This document shows, in pieces, positions 1-8,526 of a stretch of 64,000 bases of DNA; the stretch's first letter is position 1, and every line of letters starts with the position of its first letter. A program made the translations under genes and the position numbers. The notes beneath the pieces are model-generated. The model did no database searches, was not told the DNA's origin, and saw only the letters and a program-made list of their open reading frames with translations. Origin of the DNA: Bradyrhizobium sp. 1(2017) (GTDB lineage: Bacteria > Pseudomonadota > Alphaproteobacteria > Rhizobiales > Xanthobacteraceae); NCBI RefSeq assembly GCF_011602485.2, contig NZ_CP050022.2:1508001-1572000 (forward strand). The letters run 5' to 3'.

Positions 1-393
1 TACAACTTCCAGAACGGACCTTGGGTGTTCGGTGTCGAGGGCGACATCCAGGCCACCGGTACCGACGATACGTTCGCGCCGTGGAAGTTCTCCAATCCGT
101 GGTTCGGCACCCTGCGCGGCCGCGCCGGTTACTCCTTCAACAACGTGATGTTCTACGGCACCGCGGGTCTCGCCTTTGGCGAGCTGCGCGCGCAGACATT
201 CGGTTGGACGGAGTCGCACACCACCGCCGGCTGGACCATCGGTGCCGGTGCGGAAGTCGGCCTTGCGCCGAACTGGAGCGCCAAGCTCGAATATCTCTAC
301 TTCGATCTGTCGACCAGCCAGTTCGCAATTACGGGCGTGTCAAACGGCTATAGCGCCAGCGTTGTCCGCGCAGGCGTGAACTATCGTTTCTGA
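1..393 (+). CDS. Outer-membrane beta-barrel protein (porin-like, Omp25/Omp31 type), 3' part
   Basis: The reading frame is open from the first base, so the start lies outside the window and only the last 130 residues are seen. The visible part alternates hydrophobic and polar residues as beta-strands do, with aromatic girdle positions, repeated short turns (RGRAGY, LEYLYFDL) and a terminal phenylalanine (VNYRF) typical of proteins assembled by BamA. This matches the small eight-stranded outer-membrane proteins common in Rhizobiales. Family membership is clear; the ligand or exact role is not. It is followed by an intrinsic terminator. Confidence 0.85.
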   Translation, partial: YNFQNGPWVFGVEGDIQATGTDDTFAPWKFSNPWFGTLRGRAGYSFNNVMFYGTAGLAFGELRAQTFGWTESHTTAGWTIGAGAEVGLAPNWSAKLEYLYFDLSTSQFAITGVSNGYSASVVRAGVNYRF

Positions 394-423
394 TAGCTGA
401 AGAAGAAAATACCGGACCAACCT

Positions 424-452
424 CCCGGCCGCTCGCGGCCGGGATTTTTTTT
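424..452 (+). terminator. Rho-independent terminator of the outer-membrane protein gene
   Basis: A GC-rich hairpin with seven-base arms (CCCGGCC / GGCCGGG) around GCTCGC is followed by a run of eight T, starting 31 bases after the stop codon. The T-run is on the plus strand, so it serves the upstream gene and not the converging cold-shock gene. Confidence 0.9.
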
Positions 453-460
453 GCGCCAGG

Positions 461-676
461 CTAAGACAGGATCACCAGGTTGACCGCTTTCGGTCCCTTG
501 CCCTTCTTGTCCGGTTCGACTTCGAATGTGATGCGCTGTCCTTCGGCAAGGTCCTTCAATCCCGCGCGCTCCACAGCTGTAATATGTACGAAGACGTCAC
601 GACCACCGTCGTCCGGCTTGATGAAACCGTAGCCGCGCTCGCCGTTAAAGAACTTGACCGTTCCCGTCATGGCCAT
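461..676 (-). CDS. cspA: Cold-shock protein, CspA family
   Basis: A 71-residue single-domain OB-fold protein. It has the family start TGTVKFFN, RNP1-like GYGFIKPDDGG and RNP2-like DVFVHITAV, so it should bind single-stranded RNA/DNA and act as an RNA chaperone. The frame could extend upstream to 766, but the ATG at 676 sits about 8 bases after GGGGGAG and yields the normal family length, so that start was chosen. It is a single-gene unit converging on the outer-membrane gene. Many paralogues exist in these genomes, so the symbol denotes the family only. Confidence 0.93.
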   Translation of the reverse strand: MAMTGTVKFFNGERGYGFIKPDDGGRDVFVHITAVERAGLKDLAEGQRITFEVEPDKKGKGPKAVNLVILS

Positions 677-929
677 CGGGAAACTCCCCCTCATTGCTCC
701 TCCGTCGCGACGCAGACTCACGTCACGACATGACCGGGCCTTACGGAGCCCGGGAGAGCTGGCCATCCTTGGGCGGACCTCATCGGTCCGGCCGGATCTT
801 TCTTAGGCCTTCACTCCGCCGCAACCATTCGCGGAAGCGGAACGTAAAGCCAGTCACGGAAACAGCATAATACGGATCTTTGCAGATTGACTACCGCTCC
901 TGCATATTTTTCCCAAGAATGCCGGAGTG

Positions 930-1790
930 TTACGGCCTCGGCACGTCCAATCGGAATCTGGCAGCGCCGCCCTGGCCGAGCGGCATTTCCAGCTCGGGCA
1001 AGATCGTCTTGAGCTCGCTGTGCAGCGTGTAGGGCGGGTTGACGATCAGAAGACCCGTGGAGGTGAGGGCGGCACCATCGAGTTGCGGCGCGACGCTGAA
1101 TTCGAGGCGCAGACATTTTCCGGGCGGCTTTGCTGCGGCTGCGAGCCGAGCCGCAGTTTGTGCCAACGTCTCGGTCGCGCGCCGGTTCTTGGCCGGATAC
1201 CAGATTACGTAGATACCGGTCGGCCATTTCGCGAAAGCCGTCGCGAAGGCTTCGCCGAGCCGCTCGAACTCGTCCTTGGCCTCGAACGGCGGGTCGATCA
1301 GCACGAGGCCGCGCCGCTCCTTCGGCGGCACAAAGGCCGGAAGCGCCACCCAGCCGTCGAGATCGACCACGCGGGCCTGTTCGTCGCGGCGCAACACGTC
1401 GATCAGCGCCTTGCGTGCCTTCGGTTCGAGCTCGCAGGCGACGAGACGGTCCTGCGGCCTGAGCAGGCCGCGCGCGATCAGCGGCGAGCCCGGATAGGTC
1501 TTGAGTTCGCCTTTCGGATTGAAGGCGCGGACGATGTCGAGATAGGGCTTGGTCAGCGCGGCGGTCTCGTTCGACAGGCGCGCTTGCATCAGCCGTGCAA
1601 TGCCGGTCAGCCACTCGCCGCCGCGGCGCGCCTCGTCGCTGTCGAGGTCGTAGAGGCCGGCGCCGGCATGGGTGTCGATGACGCGGAACGCAGCCGGCTT
1701 GTCCTGCAGATAAGTGAGGATGCGCGCCAGCGCGATGTGCTTGATGACATCGGCGAAGTTGCCGGCGTGGAAGGCGTGGCGGTAGTTCAT
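930..1790 (-). CDS. rlmJ: 23S rRNA (adenine(2030)-N6)-methyltransferase
   Basis: 286 residues, close to the E. coli RlmJ length. The N-terminus MNYRHAFHAGNFADVIKH is diagnostic for this family. The SAM-binding region has DTHAGAGLYDL and the catalytic tetrapeptide appears as DPPF (LIDPPFE). It is predicted to methylate A2030 of 23S rRNA as a stand-alone cytosolic enzyme. The neighbours offer no operon partner: the upstream side holds a dispersed palindrome and then the RNase T2 gene on the same strand. Confidence 0.93.
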   Translation of the reverse strand: MNYRHAFHAGNFADVIKHIALARILTYLQDKPAAFRVIDTHAGAGLYDLDSDEARRGGEWLTGIARLMQARLSNETAALTKPYLDIVRAFNPKGELKTYPGSPLIARGLLRPQDRLVACELEPKARKALIDVLRRDEQARVVDLDGWVALPAFVPPKERRGLVLIDPPFEAKDEFERLGEAFATAFAKWPTGIYVIWYPAKNRRATETLAQTAARLAAAAKPPGKCLRLEFSVAPQLDGAALTSTGLLIVNPPYTLHSELKTILPELEMPLGQGGAARFRLDVPRP

Positions 1791-1828
1791 GGGACAGGAC
1801 TGCGTTGTTTGGCGCGATCCTACCCCTT

Positions 1829-1912
1829 GTCATTGCGAGCGTAGCGAAGCAATCCAGAATCTATCGGGGGCAGCAGTTTGGATTGCTTTGTCGCTTCGCT
1901 CCTCGCAATGAC
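1829..1912. repeat. Dispersed palindromic repeat, type A (GTCATTGCGAGC family), copy 1
   Basis: An 84-base imperfect palindrome whose ends read GTCATTGCGAGC and CTCGCAATGAC and whose inner arms both carry versions of GAAGCAATCC. Two further copies occur in this window (48725 and 61944). It lies between rlmJ and the RNase T2 gene. It looks like a REP/MITE-type element; it encodes nothing. Confidence 0.85.
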
Positions 1913-1926
1913 GGTGGCCGGAGCGA

Positions 1927-2631
1927 CTACCCGCCCCGGATCGGCGGCATCGTGACCTGGTCGCGGCGGCAGGCGCGGCGCTCGAGCTCGTCGCAGGCGC
2001 GGAATTGCAGGTCCTTGCTGAGGCAGATGCGGACCTCGGAGAGCCGTGTCCGGTTGCAGGTGACCGAGATCGCGGCATTGCTCAGACCCGGATTGGCCCT
2101 GACGAAAGCCTCCTCGACCTCCGCCGGCGCCACCGTCTTGGCCTGCGACAGATCGAGATATTCGGCCGGAATCTTGATCGCGGCGCGCGCCTTGCGGATC
2201 ATCTCGAAATAGCTGCCGCCTTCGAGCCCCGAGCAGGTGCCGTGCTTGTCCCATTCGTTGAAGATCAGGCCCGGCGCCGGCATCAGGTCGAGCATCGAGG
2301 AAACGATGTTGCGGTTCAGCCGAGGTGCCGGCCGCTGGCAATATTCGGGAAAGCCGTTTTCATATTGCGGCCACAGCCCATGCACCACGAAGGCATAGGG
2401 TCGTCCGCCGCACTGGATATGCGAGCGGCCGCCGCGTTCGGCGGCGTCCTCGCAGAACGAGGGCGACCATGACAGCGCCAGCACATAGAAGTCGAACGCG
2501 CCCGGCGCGTTCTGCCGCTTGTCCTGGGCCCTTGCGTCCCCCGCGAACGAGGCGAGACCCGCGGCAAGGATCAAAGGAAGGGCCAGCGAGATCACCAGGC
2601 GGGAGAATGAATGCAATCTGGAATGAAACAT
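1927..2631 (-). CDS. Secreted ribonuclease T2 family protein
   Basis: 234 residues with an N-terminal signal peptide (hydrophobic ISLALPLILAAGL, cleavage near DARA|Q). Both catalytic segments of RNase T2 are present: CAS-1 as FVVHGLWPQ and CAS-2 as FNEWDKHGTC, each with its histidine. Cysteines near ALSWSPSFC, HIQC, EYC and GTC suit the usual disulfides. It should cleave RNA to cyclic phosphates in the periplasm or outside the cell. The ATG at 2631 is preceded by GAGGGG at a normal distance; the upstream TTG at 2646 has no such site. Single-gene unit. Confidence 0.92.
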   Translation of the reverse strand: MFHSRLHSFSRLVISLALPLILAAGLASFAGDARAQDKRQNAPGAFDFYVLALSWSPSFCEDAAERGGRSHIQCGGRPYAFVVHGLWPQYENGFPEYCQRPAPRLNRNIVSSMLDLMPAPGLIFNEWDKHGTCSGLEGGSYFEMIRKARAAIKIPAEYLDLSQAKTVAPAEVEEAFVRANPGLSNAAISVTCNRTRLSEVRICLSKDLQFRACDELERRACRRDQVTMPPIRGG

Positions 2632-2750
2632 GGCGGCGCCCCTCAACTAGACTGTGCGAAGAAGCCTAGCAGGCGACAGGAACATTTCAAGAACAAAATC
2701 GAGGCGGCCACCGTTCAGCGGCCCGCGCGACCCAGATCCGGGCTTTCTGA

Positions 2751-3212
2751 TCAGGGTCTTGCCGCCCGGCAGGCCGGATTGTAGGCCCAGTTGCGGTCGA
2801 CGCCGACGACGCACCATTCGACGCCGTTGCCGTAACCGGCAAAGCCGCCATCCTCGATGATCGAGAAGTGCACCTTGCGGACCTTGCCGTCGTTGAGCAT
2901 GGCTTCGCCGGTGCAGTAGCGGCGCGGAATGTTGTCGGACTGCCAGGGACGGAATGCGACCTCGCGAACGGCGGCGAAGCCCGTGATCTTCAGCGAGGAA
3001 TTCCAGAACGAGCTTTCCTTTTCCCAGAACTGCGTGGCGATGGTCGGCAGCGCCTGGTCGCAATCGACGACGGCGCCGTCGTAGCGGGGGCCGCTCAGCC
3101 AGAAATTCAGCTCCAGTGGATTGGCGGCCCTGGCCTCGCCGAGCGACAGCGCACCGAACATGAGGCCGAGCAGAGCGGCAAAGCGGAGCGATTTCAGGGA
3201 GGGAGCGCGCAT
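2751..3212 (-). CDS. Exported protein of unknown function
   Basis: About 153 residues with a clear Sec signal peptide (RFAALLGLMFGALSLGEARA|A). The mature part holds four cysteines (VDCDQ, RRYCTG, EWCVVG, PACR) that could form two disulfides, and is rich in Trp and Tyr. I do not recognise a named domain. Start is ATG 3212; an in-frame TTG at 3218 is possible and neither has a strong ribosome-binding site. It lies on the same strand as the RNase T2 gene but 119 bases away, so co-transcription is uncertain. Confidence 0.8.
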   Translation of the reverse strand: MRAPSLKSLRFAALLGLMFGALSLGEARAANPLELNFWLSGPRYDGAVVDCDQALPTIATQFWEKESSFWNSSLKITGFAAVREVAFRPWQSDNIPRRYCTGEAMLNDGKVRKVHFSIIEDGGFAGYGNGVEWCVVGVDRNWAYNPACRAARP

Positions 3213-3396
3213 GGTCAATCCGGACAGCTAAGGTCTTGCGAAGGGTGGACGGTGCCGCGAAGGCCGGGGGAGGTCAAGTGCAACGCGGCAACACTTTGCC
3301 AGGAGTTGACCGTAATGTCGCTGCCGATGGGACTTCGGTTCTTTTCATGGTGATCCCGGCACCGTAAACTGGCCCCAACCAATTGGAGTGACGGGA

Positions 3397-3702
3397 ATGC
3401 GAATCATTGCGGCCGCGGGTCTTCTCGCCAGCCTGGTTGTCTCGGGTCCGATGGCGAGCCAGTCGGCGCGCGCCGATATCCTTCCGGTGCCGCCGTTCAA
3501 GGGCAACGACACCGGCGGCATCATCGCCTATTCGATGGCGACCCAGGTCGATGCTCGGCAAGTCGCGGTCGATCACTGCGCGCGCTACGGCAAGGTCGTC
3601 AAATTCCTCGGCGTGCAGGCCTATGAGGGCGGCTACATCTCGTTCTCGTGCCGCTGGGTGCCTTATGGCGCCGCAGCGCAACCGATCCGCACGCTGTACT
3701 GA
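3397..3702 (+). CDS. Small exported protein of unknown function
   Basis: 101 residues with a signal peptide (RIIAAAGLLASLVVSGPMASQSARA|D). The mature part is about 70 residues with two cysteines (DHCARYG, FSCRW) and the segment PPFKGNDTGGIIAYS. No named family is recognised. ATG 3397 is preferred over GTG 3388 because it places the signal-peptide basic residue at position 2. It is divergent from the preceding exported protein and 45 bases upstream of the DUF3617 gene, so the two may be co-expressed. Confidence 0.75.
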   Translation: MRIIAAAGLLASLVVSGPMASQSARADILPVPPFKGNDTGGIIAYSMATQVDARQVAVDHCARYGKVVKFLGVQAYEGGYISFSCRWVPYGAAAQPIRTLY

Positions 3703-3746
3703 AGCGCTGTCGTAGCGCCGCAATCTCTCAGCCGGGAGGCTTCCCC

Positions 3747-4277
3747 ATGACGCGCAAACTCGCTTTGCTCGGCTCGGCCGCTTGTCTCGTGTTGTCGGCA
3801 GGTAGCGCCAGCGCCGACGATCTGCCGGTGCGCAAGGCCGGCCTTTGGGAAATGAAGCTGGTCACATCAGGCTCGCCTGTGCCCGAAATGACCATGCAGC
3901 ATTGCACCGACGAGACCGTCGACAAGGAGATGAGCAACAACGTCTCCCCGATGGCCAAGCAGATCTGTGCCAAGCAGGAGATCAAGAAGACCGCGACCGG
4001 CTATGTCAGCGATTCCGAGTGCAACGTCGCTGGCGTCAACACGACCTCGCATGCAGAGATCACCGGCGATTTCAACTCGGCCTACACGGTGAAGACCTCC
4101 TCGCATGCAAAAGGCGGCGTCGCAGGCGCGGCCGGCCGCGACAGCACCATGACGTTGCAGGCCAAATGGCTAGGGGCCTGCAAGCCGGACCAGAAGCCCG
4201 GCGACATCGTGATGCCCGGCGGCTTCAAGATGAACGTGCGCGACATGGACAAGCTGAAGGCGCTGCTGCCGAAGTAG
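3747..4277 (+). CDS. DUF3617 family exported protein
   Basis: 176 residues with a signal peptide (KLALLGSAACLVLSAGSASA|D). The mature part begins RKAGLWEMKLVTSG and contains MQHCTDETVD, a paired-cysteine layout (QHC, QIC, SEC, GAC) and a late methionine-rich tail. This pattern (GLWE near the start, then a Cys/Thr segment) is that of DUF3617 proteins, periplasmic proteins of unknown function common in Bradyrhizobium. ATG 3747 is preceded by GGGAGG at seven bases, which decides the start against longer frames. Confidence 0.82.
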   Translation: MTRKLALLGSAACLVLSAGSASADDLPVRKAGLWEMKLVTSGSPVPEMTMQHCTDETVDKEMSNNVSPMAKQICAKQEIKKTATGYVSDSECNVAGVNTTSHAEITGDFNSAYTVKTSSHAKGGVAGAAGRDSTMTLQAKWLGACKPDQKPGDIVMPGGFKMNVRDMDKLKALLPK

Positions 4278-4288
4278 GGCTACGGCGG

Positions 4289-5677
4289 CTACACCGGAAT
4301 CCGCACGCTCGCCCTCAATCCCCCCATCGGGCTGTCGCCGAGCGTGATGTCGCCGCCGTGCGAGCGGGCGATGTCGCGCGCAATCGCAAGCCCAAGACCA
4401 GTGCCGCCTTCGTCCTGGTTGCGTGCGTTGTCCAGCCGCAGGAACGGCTTGAACACCTCTTCGCGCAAATGCGCCGGGATGCCTGGGCCGTCGTCGTCGA
4501 CCGTGACGGTGAGATAACGGTGATCGCGCTGTCCGGCGATGGCGATGGCCTTGCCGTAGCGCGCGGCGTTCGTGACGAGGTTGGCGAGGCAGCGCTTGAA
4601 CGAGGCCGGCTTCACCGTCACCACCGGCAGGCCGTGGAACGCCACGGTCGCAGTGTGGCCATGGCGTTCGGCGTCGCTGCGCAATTCCTCAAGGGCCTGG
4701 GCCATGTCGGTCGGCTGCGACTGCTCGCCGGAATCGCCGCGGGCAAAGGCAAGGTAATCCTCCAGCATCATCGACATCTCGTCGACGTCCTTGCGCATGC
4801 CCTCGAGCTCGGGGCTGTCGCCGATCAGCGCCAATTCGAGCTTGAAGCGGGTCAGGATGGTGCGCAAATCGTGGCTGACGCCGGCGAGCATCGCGGTGCG
4901 CTGCTCCATCGTGCGCTCGATGCGCGATTTCATCTCGAGGAAGGCGACCGAGGCGCGCCGCACCTCGCGCGCGCCTCGTGGGCGGAAGTTCGGCGCCTCG
5001 CGGCCCTTGCCAAAACTTTCGGCCGCATCGGCGAGCCGCAGGATCGGCTTGATCTGGTTACGCAGGAACAGCACGGCGACGATCAGGAGAATCGACGACG
5101 TGCCGACCATCCAAAACAGGAATATCTCCGAGTTCGAGGCGTAGGCCGCGCTGCGCTGCGCGAACACGCGCATCACGGCATCGTCGAGCTGGATGCGGAT
5201 CTCGACCAGGTTGGAGCGGCCGACCGTGTCGATCCAGAACGAACGCCCGATCTGGCGGCCGAGCTGCACCGACAGCGTCTGGTCGAGCAGCGAGAAGAAC
5301 GGCTTCGGTCCCGGCGGCGGCATGTCGCCGGCGGGCAGGAAATCGACGACGAGGCCGAGCCGTTGCTGCGCGATGCGGCGGATCTGGTCGCGATCTCGGT
5401 CCTGCGGATAGCCCTTGTAGACGTCGATCAGCGCGGCGATGTCCTGCACCACTGCGGCCGACAGGCGGCGCGTCACCGTATTCCAGTGCCGCTCCATGAA
5501 CACGAAGGCGACGACCGATTGCAGGATCACCATCGGCACGATCATGATCAGGAGCGCGCGGGCATAGAGGCCGGTCGGCATCCACCCTTTGAACGCATTG
5601 CCCATCCAGCCATTGGCGGCGGAGACGCGGCCGGCGGCGCTCTTCAGTAGCGTCAGGCCGGTATCGATCGTGCTCAT
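4289..5677 (-). CDS. Membrane sensor histidine kinase (EnvZ-like)
   Basis: 462 residues. Transmembrane helices lie near residues 38-60 and 185-206, flanking a periplasmic sensor of about 125 residues. They are followed by HAMP (about 207-260), HisKA with phospho-acceptor His269 in SHDLRT, and HATPase_c with N-box NLVTNAARYG, G1 DDDGPGIP and G2 GTGLGL. It should phosphorylate the OmpR-type regulator encoded just upstream, whose stop is 20 bases from this start. The trio MarR / regulator / kinase on the minus strand looks like one transcript. The signal sensed cannot be told from sequence. Confidence 0.93.
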   Translation of the reverse strand: MSTIDTGLTLLKSAAGRVSAANGWMGNAFKGWMPTGLYARALLIMIVPMVILQSVVAFVFMERHWNTVTRRLSAAVVQDIAALIDVYKGYPQDRDRDQIRRIAQQRLGLVVDFLPAGDMPPPGPKPFFSLLDQTLSVQLGRQIGRSFWIDTVGRSNLVEIRIQLDDAVMRVFAQRSAAYASNSEIFLFWMVGTSSILLIVAVLFLRNQIKPILRLADAAESFGKGREAPNFRPRGAREVRRASVAFLEMKSRIERTMEQRTAMLAGVSHDLRTILTRFKLELALIGDSPELEGMRKDVDEMSMMLEDYLAFARGDSGEQSQPTDMAQALEELRSDAERHGHTATVAFHGLPVVTVKPASFKRCLANLVTNAARYGKAIAIAGQRDHRYLTVTVDDDGPGIPAHLREEVFKPFLRLDNARNQDEGGTGLGLAIARDIARSHGGDITLGDSPMGGLRASVRIPV

Positions 5678-5697
5678 CGGTCGCGCTTCACTGCGGT

Positions 5698-6423
5698 CTA
5701 AGGCGAGGCTACCAGCCGATAGCCGATGCCGCGCACCGCCTGGAGGAACAGCGGATTGGCGGGATCGGTCTCGATCTTGCGCCGGAGGCGGTTGATCTGC
5801 ACGTCGACGGCGCGCTCGTTGACGCTGCCATTGCCCGTCAGCGCGCTGCGCGGCACGGTTTCGCCCGGCGTCTCCGAGAGGATCCGCAGCATCTCGCGCT
5901 CGCGGTCGGTGAGGTGAATGACCTCCTCGCCCTGGCGCAGCTCGCCGCGATCGAGATGGTAGACGTAGGGACCGAAGGCGATCTTCTCCACGGTTGCCGC
6001 CTGCGGCGGCGGCGCGGCGCGCTTGAGGATGTTGTTGATGCGCAGCGCGAGTTCGCGCGGCTCGAACGGTTTCGCGACGTAGTCGTCGGCGCCGATCTGC
6101 AGGCCCTCGATGCGGGCTTCGGCCTCGTGCCGCGCGGTCAGCATCACGATCGGCACCGAGGAGGAGGTGCGGATGAAGCGGGCGAGGTCGAAGCCGGTCT
6201 CGCCGGGCATCATGACGTCGAGGATCAGGAGATCGAAGTGCAGGCCCATCAGCTTGGCGCGCGCATCGCCGGCGCTGGCGGCGGTCGAGACGCGGTAGCC
6301 TTCGCTGGCGAGGAAGCGCGAGAGCAGGTCGCGGATGCGGCGGTCGTCATCGACCAGCAAGAGGTGCGGGGCGTCGTCGGCCGGACGCGCCGGCGGGCGG
6401 GCGAGAGTGGCAGCGAGCGGCAC
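5698..6423 (-). CDS. petR: OmpR-family response regulator (PetR-like)
   Basis: About 241 residues: receiver domain with acidic pocket LLLVDDD and phospho-Asp in LLILDVMMPGETGF, then a winged-helix DNA-binding domain with NERAVDVQINRLRRKIE. The gene order MarR-type protein then OmpR-type regulator matches petP-petR of Rhodobacter and relatives, so the symbol is inferred from arrangement and family. Translation could begin at GTG 6429, which overlaps the MarR stop in GTGA, but AAGGAG touches that codon. GTG 6423 lies five bases after AAGGAG and is preferred. Confidence 0.88.
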   Translation of the reverse strand: MPLAATLARPPARPADDAPHLLLVDDDRRIRDLLSRFLASEGYRVSTAASAGDARAKLMGLHFDLLILDVMMPGETGFDLARFIRTSSSVPIVMLTARHEAEARIEGLQIGADDYVAKPFEPRELALRINNILKRAAPPPQAATVEKIAFGPYVYHLDRGELRQGEEVIHLTDREREMLRILSETPGETVPRSALTGNGSVNERAVDVQINRLRRKIETDPANPLFLQAVRGIGYRLVASP

Positions 6424-6425
6424 GT

Positions 6426-6968
6426 TCACTCCTTGGCGTCCTGGTTGACGGAGGCGAAGATCGTCTCGAGCACCTTGTCCGGATCGTCACGGTCGATCAT
6501 CGCGCGCAGGAAGCGCTTGACCGTCTCGGCATCCTGCGGCCCCATTTCAGAGAGCGCCTTGGTGATGCGCGTGGTCTGGAGGCCGGCAAGCTTCTGCACC
6601 AGCGCCTCGCCCTTCGGCGTCGCATAGAGCAGGCGCTGGCGGCGGTCATTGTCGCCGGTCTTCTGCACGATGTAGCCCTCGTCCAGGAGCTGCTTGAGCA
6701 CCCGGCCGAGCGACTGTTTTGTGATGCGCAGGACGTCGAGGAGGTCTGCGACCTTGAGCCCGGGATAGCGATAGACGAAGTGCATGACCCGGTGATGAGC
6801 CCGGCCGAAGCCGAACGCCTCCAGCTCCTGGTCGGGATCGCCCACGAAATCGCGATAGGCGAAGAACAGCAGCTCGATGATATCCCAGCGCAAATTGCTT
6901 CCATCGCCTGCGGCTTGCCGGGGTTCGGCGACGTCCTGAGAGGAGCTCGCGAAATTTATGTCAGGCAT
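6426..6968 (-). CDS. petP: MarR-family transcriptional regulator (PetP-like)
   Basis: 180 residues with a winged helix-turn-helix: RYPGLKVADLLDVLRITKQSLGRVLKQL is the recognition region and DNDRRQRLL the wing. It is first in the MarR / response regulator / kinase operon and its stop overlaps the next gene. In Rhodobacter the corresponding PetP acts with PetR; the same link is inferred here. ATG 6968 is taken as start. A GTG at 7013 would add 15 residues but has no ribosome-binding site and overlaps a TAAAAT that could be a -10 element. Confidence 0.85.
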   Translation of the reverse strand: MPDINFASSSQDVAEPRQAAGDGSNLRWDIIELLFFAYRDFVGDPDQELEAFGFGRAHHRVMHFVYRYPGLKVADLLDVLRITKQSLGRVLKQLLDEGYIVQKTGDNDRRQRLLYATPKGEALVQKLAGLQTTRITKALSEMGPQDAETVKRFLRAMIDRDDPDKVLETIFASVNQDAKE

Positions 6969-7307
6969 ATTGACGTATCTTGGGTTCAATGTTACAAAAG
7001 GATCGACCCGCACGAAATTTTAGATCGTTTCGTGACGGACGGCGTCGAAGCAGGGACGGCGGAAAGAGCCGGACAGGCGACGACGGCCGGAACAGGTCTA
7101 CCGTGCGATTGTCGAGCGGCATTTCGGCAAAACATACTGGACTTCCGCGTTCCGCAAAAGCATGTCCTCGGCGACATGCTGGCCACGGGAAACCGGCCGT
7201 AACAAGGCTGGCGGTGGTTCAGCCAGACACCTATTGAAGCCGGCCGGCCCGAAACAGGGCGGGCCGGCGCCAGAACAGCGCCGATACCGGCAGCGGGAGC
7301 CAAGGAC
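6969..7307. promoter_or_regulatory. Divergent intergenic region between petP-like operon and ilvE
   Basis: 339 bases without a convincing gene. It should hold both divergent promoters. A possible minus-strand -10 (TAAAAT) lies at 7017-7022. A stem-loop at 7244-7269 (GCCGGCCCG, 8-base loop, CGGGCCGGC) sits about 40 bases before the ilvE start; it has no T-run and could affect the leader of ilvE. No clear -35/-10 pair can be named for ilvE. Confidence 0.4.
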
Positions 7308-8390
7308 ATGAGCATGACATTCGACATCCAGCCCGCATCCAATCCGACGCCGGAGAAGGACCGCGTCGCCAAGCTGGTGGACCCCGGCTTCGGACGGGTC
7401 TTCACCGATCACATGGCGATCGTCCGCTACAACCAGGCCAAGGGCGGCTGGTATGAAGCGCGCATCGAGGCCCGCGCCAATTTCCAGCTCGATCCGGCCG
7501 GCGCGGTGCTGCACTACGCGCAGGAGATCTTCGAAGGCCTCAAGGCCTACAAGCGCGACGACGGCGGCGTGAACCTGTTCCGCCCCGACGCCAATGCGCG
7601 CCGCTTCAAGGATTCGGCAGATCGCATGGCGATGGCACAATTGCCCGAGGACGTCTTCATCGAGGCGGTCGAGCAGGTCGTGCGCATCGACCGCGCCTGG
7701 ATGCCGGGTGGCGAAGGCAGCCTCTATCTGCGCCCGTTCATGATCGCGAGCGAAACCTTCCTGGGCGTCAAGCCGTCGTCCGAATACATCTTTTCGGTCA
7801 TCGCCTCGCCGGTCGGCTCCTATTTCAAGGGCGGACCTGCGCCGGTCTCGATCTGGGTGTCGGAGAACTACACGCGCGCCGCGATCGGCGGCACCGGCGC
7901 GGTCAAATGCGGCGGCAATTATGCCGCGAGCCTGCGCGCGCAGGCCGAAGCGATCCAGCATGGTTGCGATCAGGTCGTGTTCCTCGACGCGGTCGAGCGC
8001 CGCTACGTCGAGGAGCTCGGCGGCATGAACGTGTTCTTCGTGTTCGATGACGGCTCGCTCTCGACGCCGCCGCTCGGCACCATCCTGCCCGGCATCACCC
8101 GCGACTCCATCATCGCGCTCGCCCGCGACGCCGGAAAGACCGTGCGCGAGGAGCCGTATTCGCTCGACCAGTGGCGCAAGGATGCGGCGAGCGGCAAGCT
8201 CAAGGAAGCGTTTGCGTGCGGCACCGCGGCCGTGATCTCGCCGATCGGCAAGGTGCGTTCGGTCAGCGGCGATTTCGACATCAGCGGCGGCGCCGCCGGC
8301 CCCGTCGCCATGGGCCTGCGCAAGCAGCTCGTCGACATCCAGTACGGCCGCACCAACGATCCGCACAACTGGATCCGCAAGGTGTCTTGA
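7308..8390 (+). CDS. ilvE: Branched-chain amino acid aminotransferase
   Basis: 360 residues, fold type IV PLP enzyme of the longer (type II BCAT) class. Seen motifs are ALHYAQEIFEGLKAY-like (VLHYAQEIFEGLKAY), RPFMIASE, the lysine segment GAVKCGGNYAASL that carries the PLP lysine, and EELGGMNVFFV. It interconverts Leu, Ile and Val with their 2-oxo acids using 2-oxoglutarate. Start ATG 7308 follows GGGAGCCAAGGAC. It is divergent from the petP-like operon, a neighbourhood seen in other alphaproteobacteria. Confidence 0.94.
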   Translation: MSMTFDIQPASNPTPEKDRVAKLVDPGFGRVFTDHMAIVRYNQAKGGWYEARIEARANFQLDPAGAVLHYAQEIFEGLKAYKRDDGGVNLFRPDANARRFKDSADRMAMAQLPEDVFIEAVEQVVRIDRAWMPGGEGSLYLRPFMIASETFLGVKPSSEYIFSVIASPVGSYFKGGPAPVSIWVSENYTRAAIGGTGAVKCGGNYAASLRAQAEAIQHGCDQVVFLDAVERRYVEELGGMNVFFVFDDGSLSTPPLGTILPGITRDSIIALARDAGKTVREEPYSLDQWRKDAASGKLKEAFACGTAAVISPIGKVRSVSGDFDISGGAAGPVAMGLRKQLVDIQYGRTNDPHNWIRKVS

Positions 8391-8400
8391 TCGCGGAAAG

Positions 8401-8456
8401 CGCGTTTCCCCTCTCGCGGCAAGCAGAGGGGGAACGCGCATCCTCTGTGGTTTTTT
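8401..8456 (+). terminator. Possible terminator after ilvE
   Basis: A strong stem-loop (CGCGTTTCCCCTCT / AGAGGGGGAACGCG) begins 11 bases after the ilvE stop. Six T follow at 8451-8456, but 12 bases separate them from the stem, so termination efficiency is uncertain. Confidence 0.45.
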
Positions 8457-8526
8457 GCGCACTGAACGTGCCGTTGCCGACATGCGACAAAGTCTGGACA
8501 CATCTGGACATCAGGACATCGCAGTC

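Noticed and set aside
3845..5650. A 601-codon plus-strand frame crossing the DUF3617 gene and opposite the histidine kinase
   Set aside because: It is out of frame with the DUF3617 gene and antisense to the kinase, which has full H, N and G boxes.
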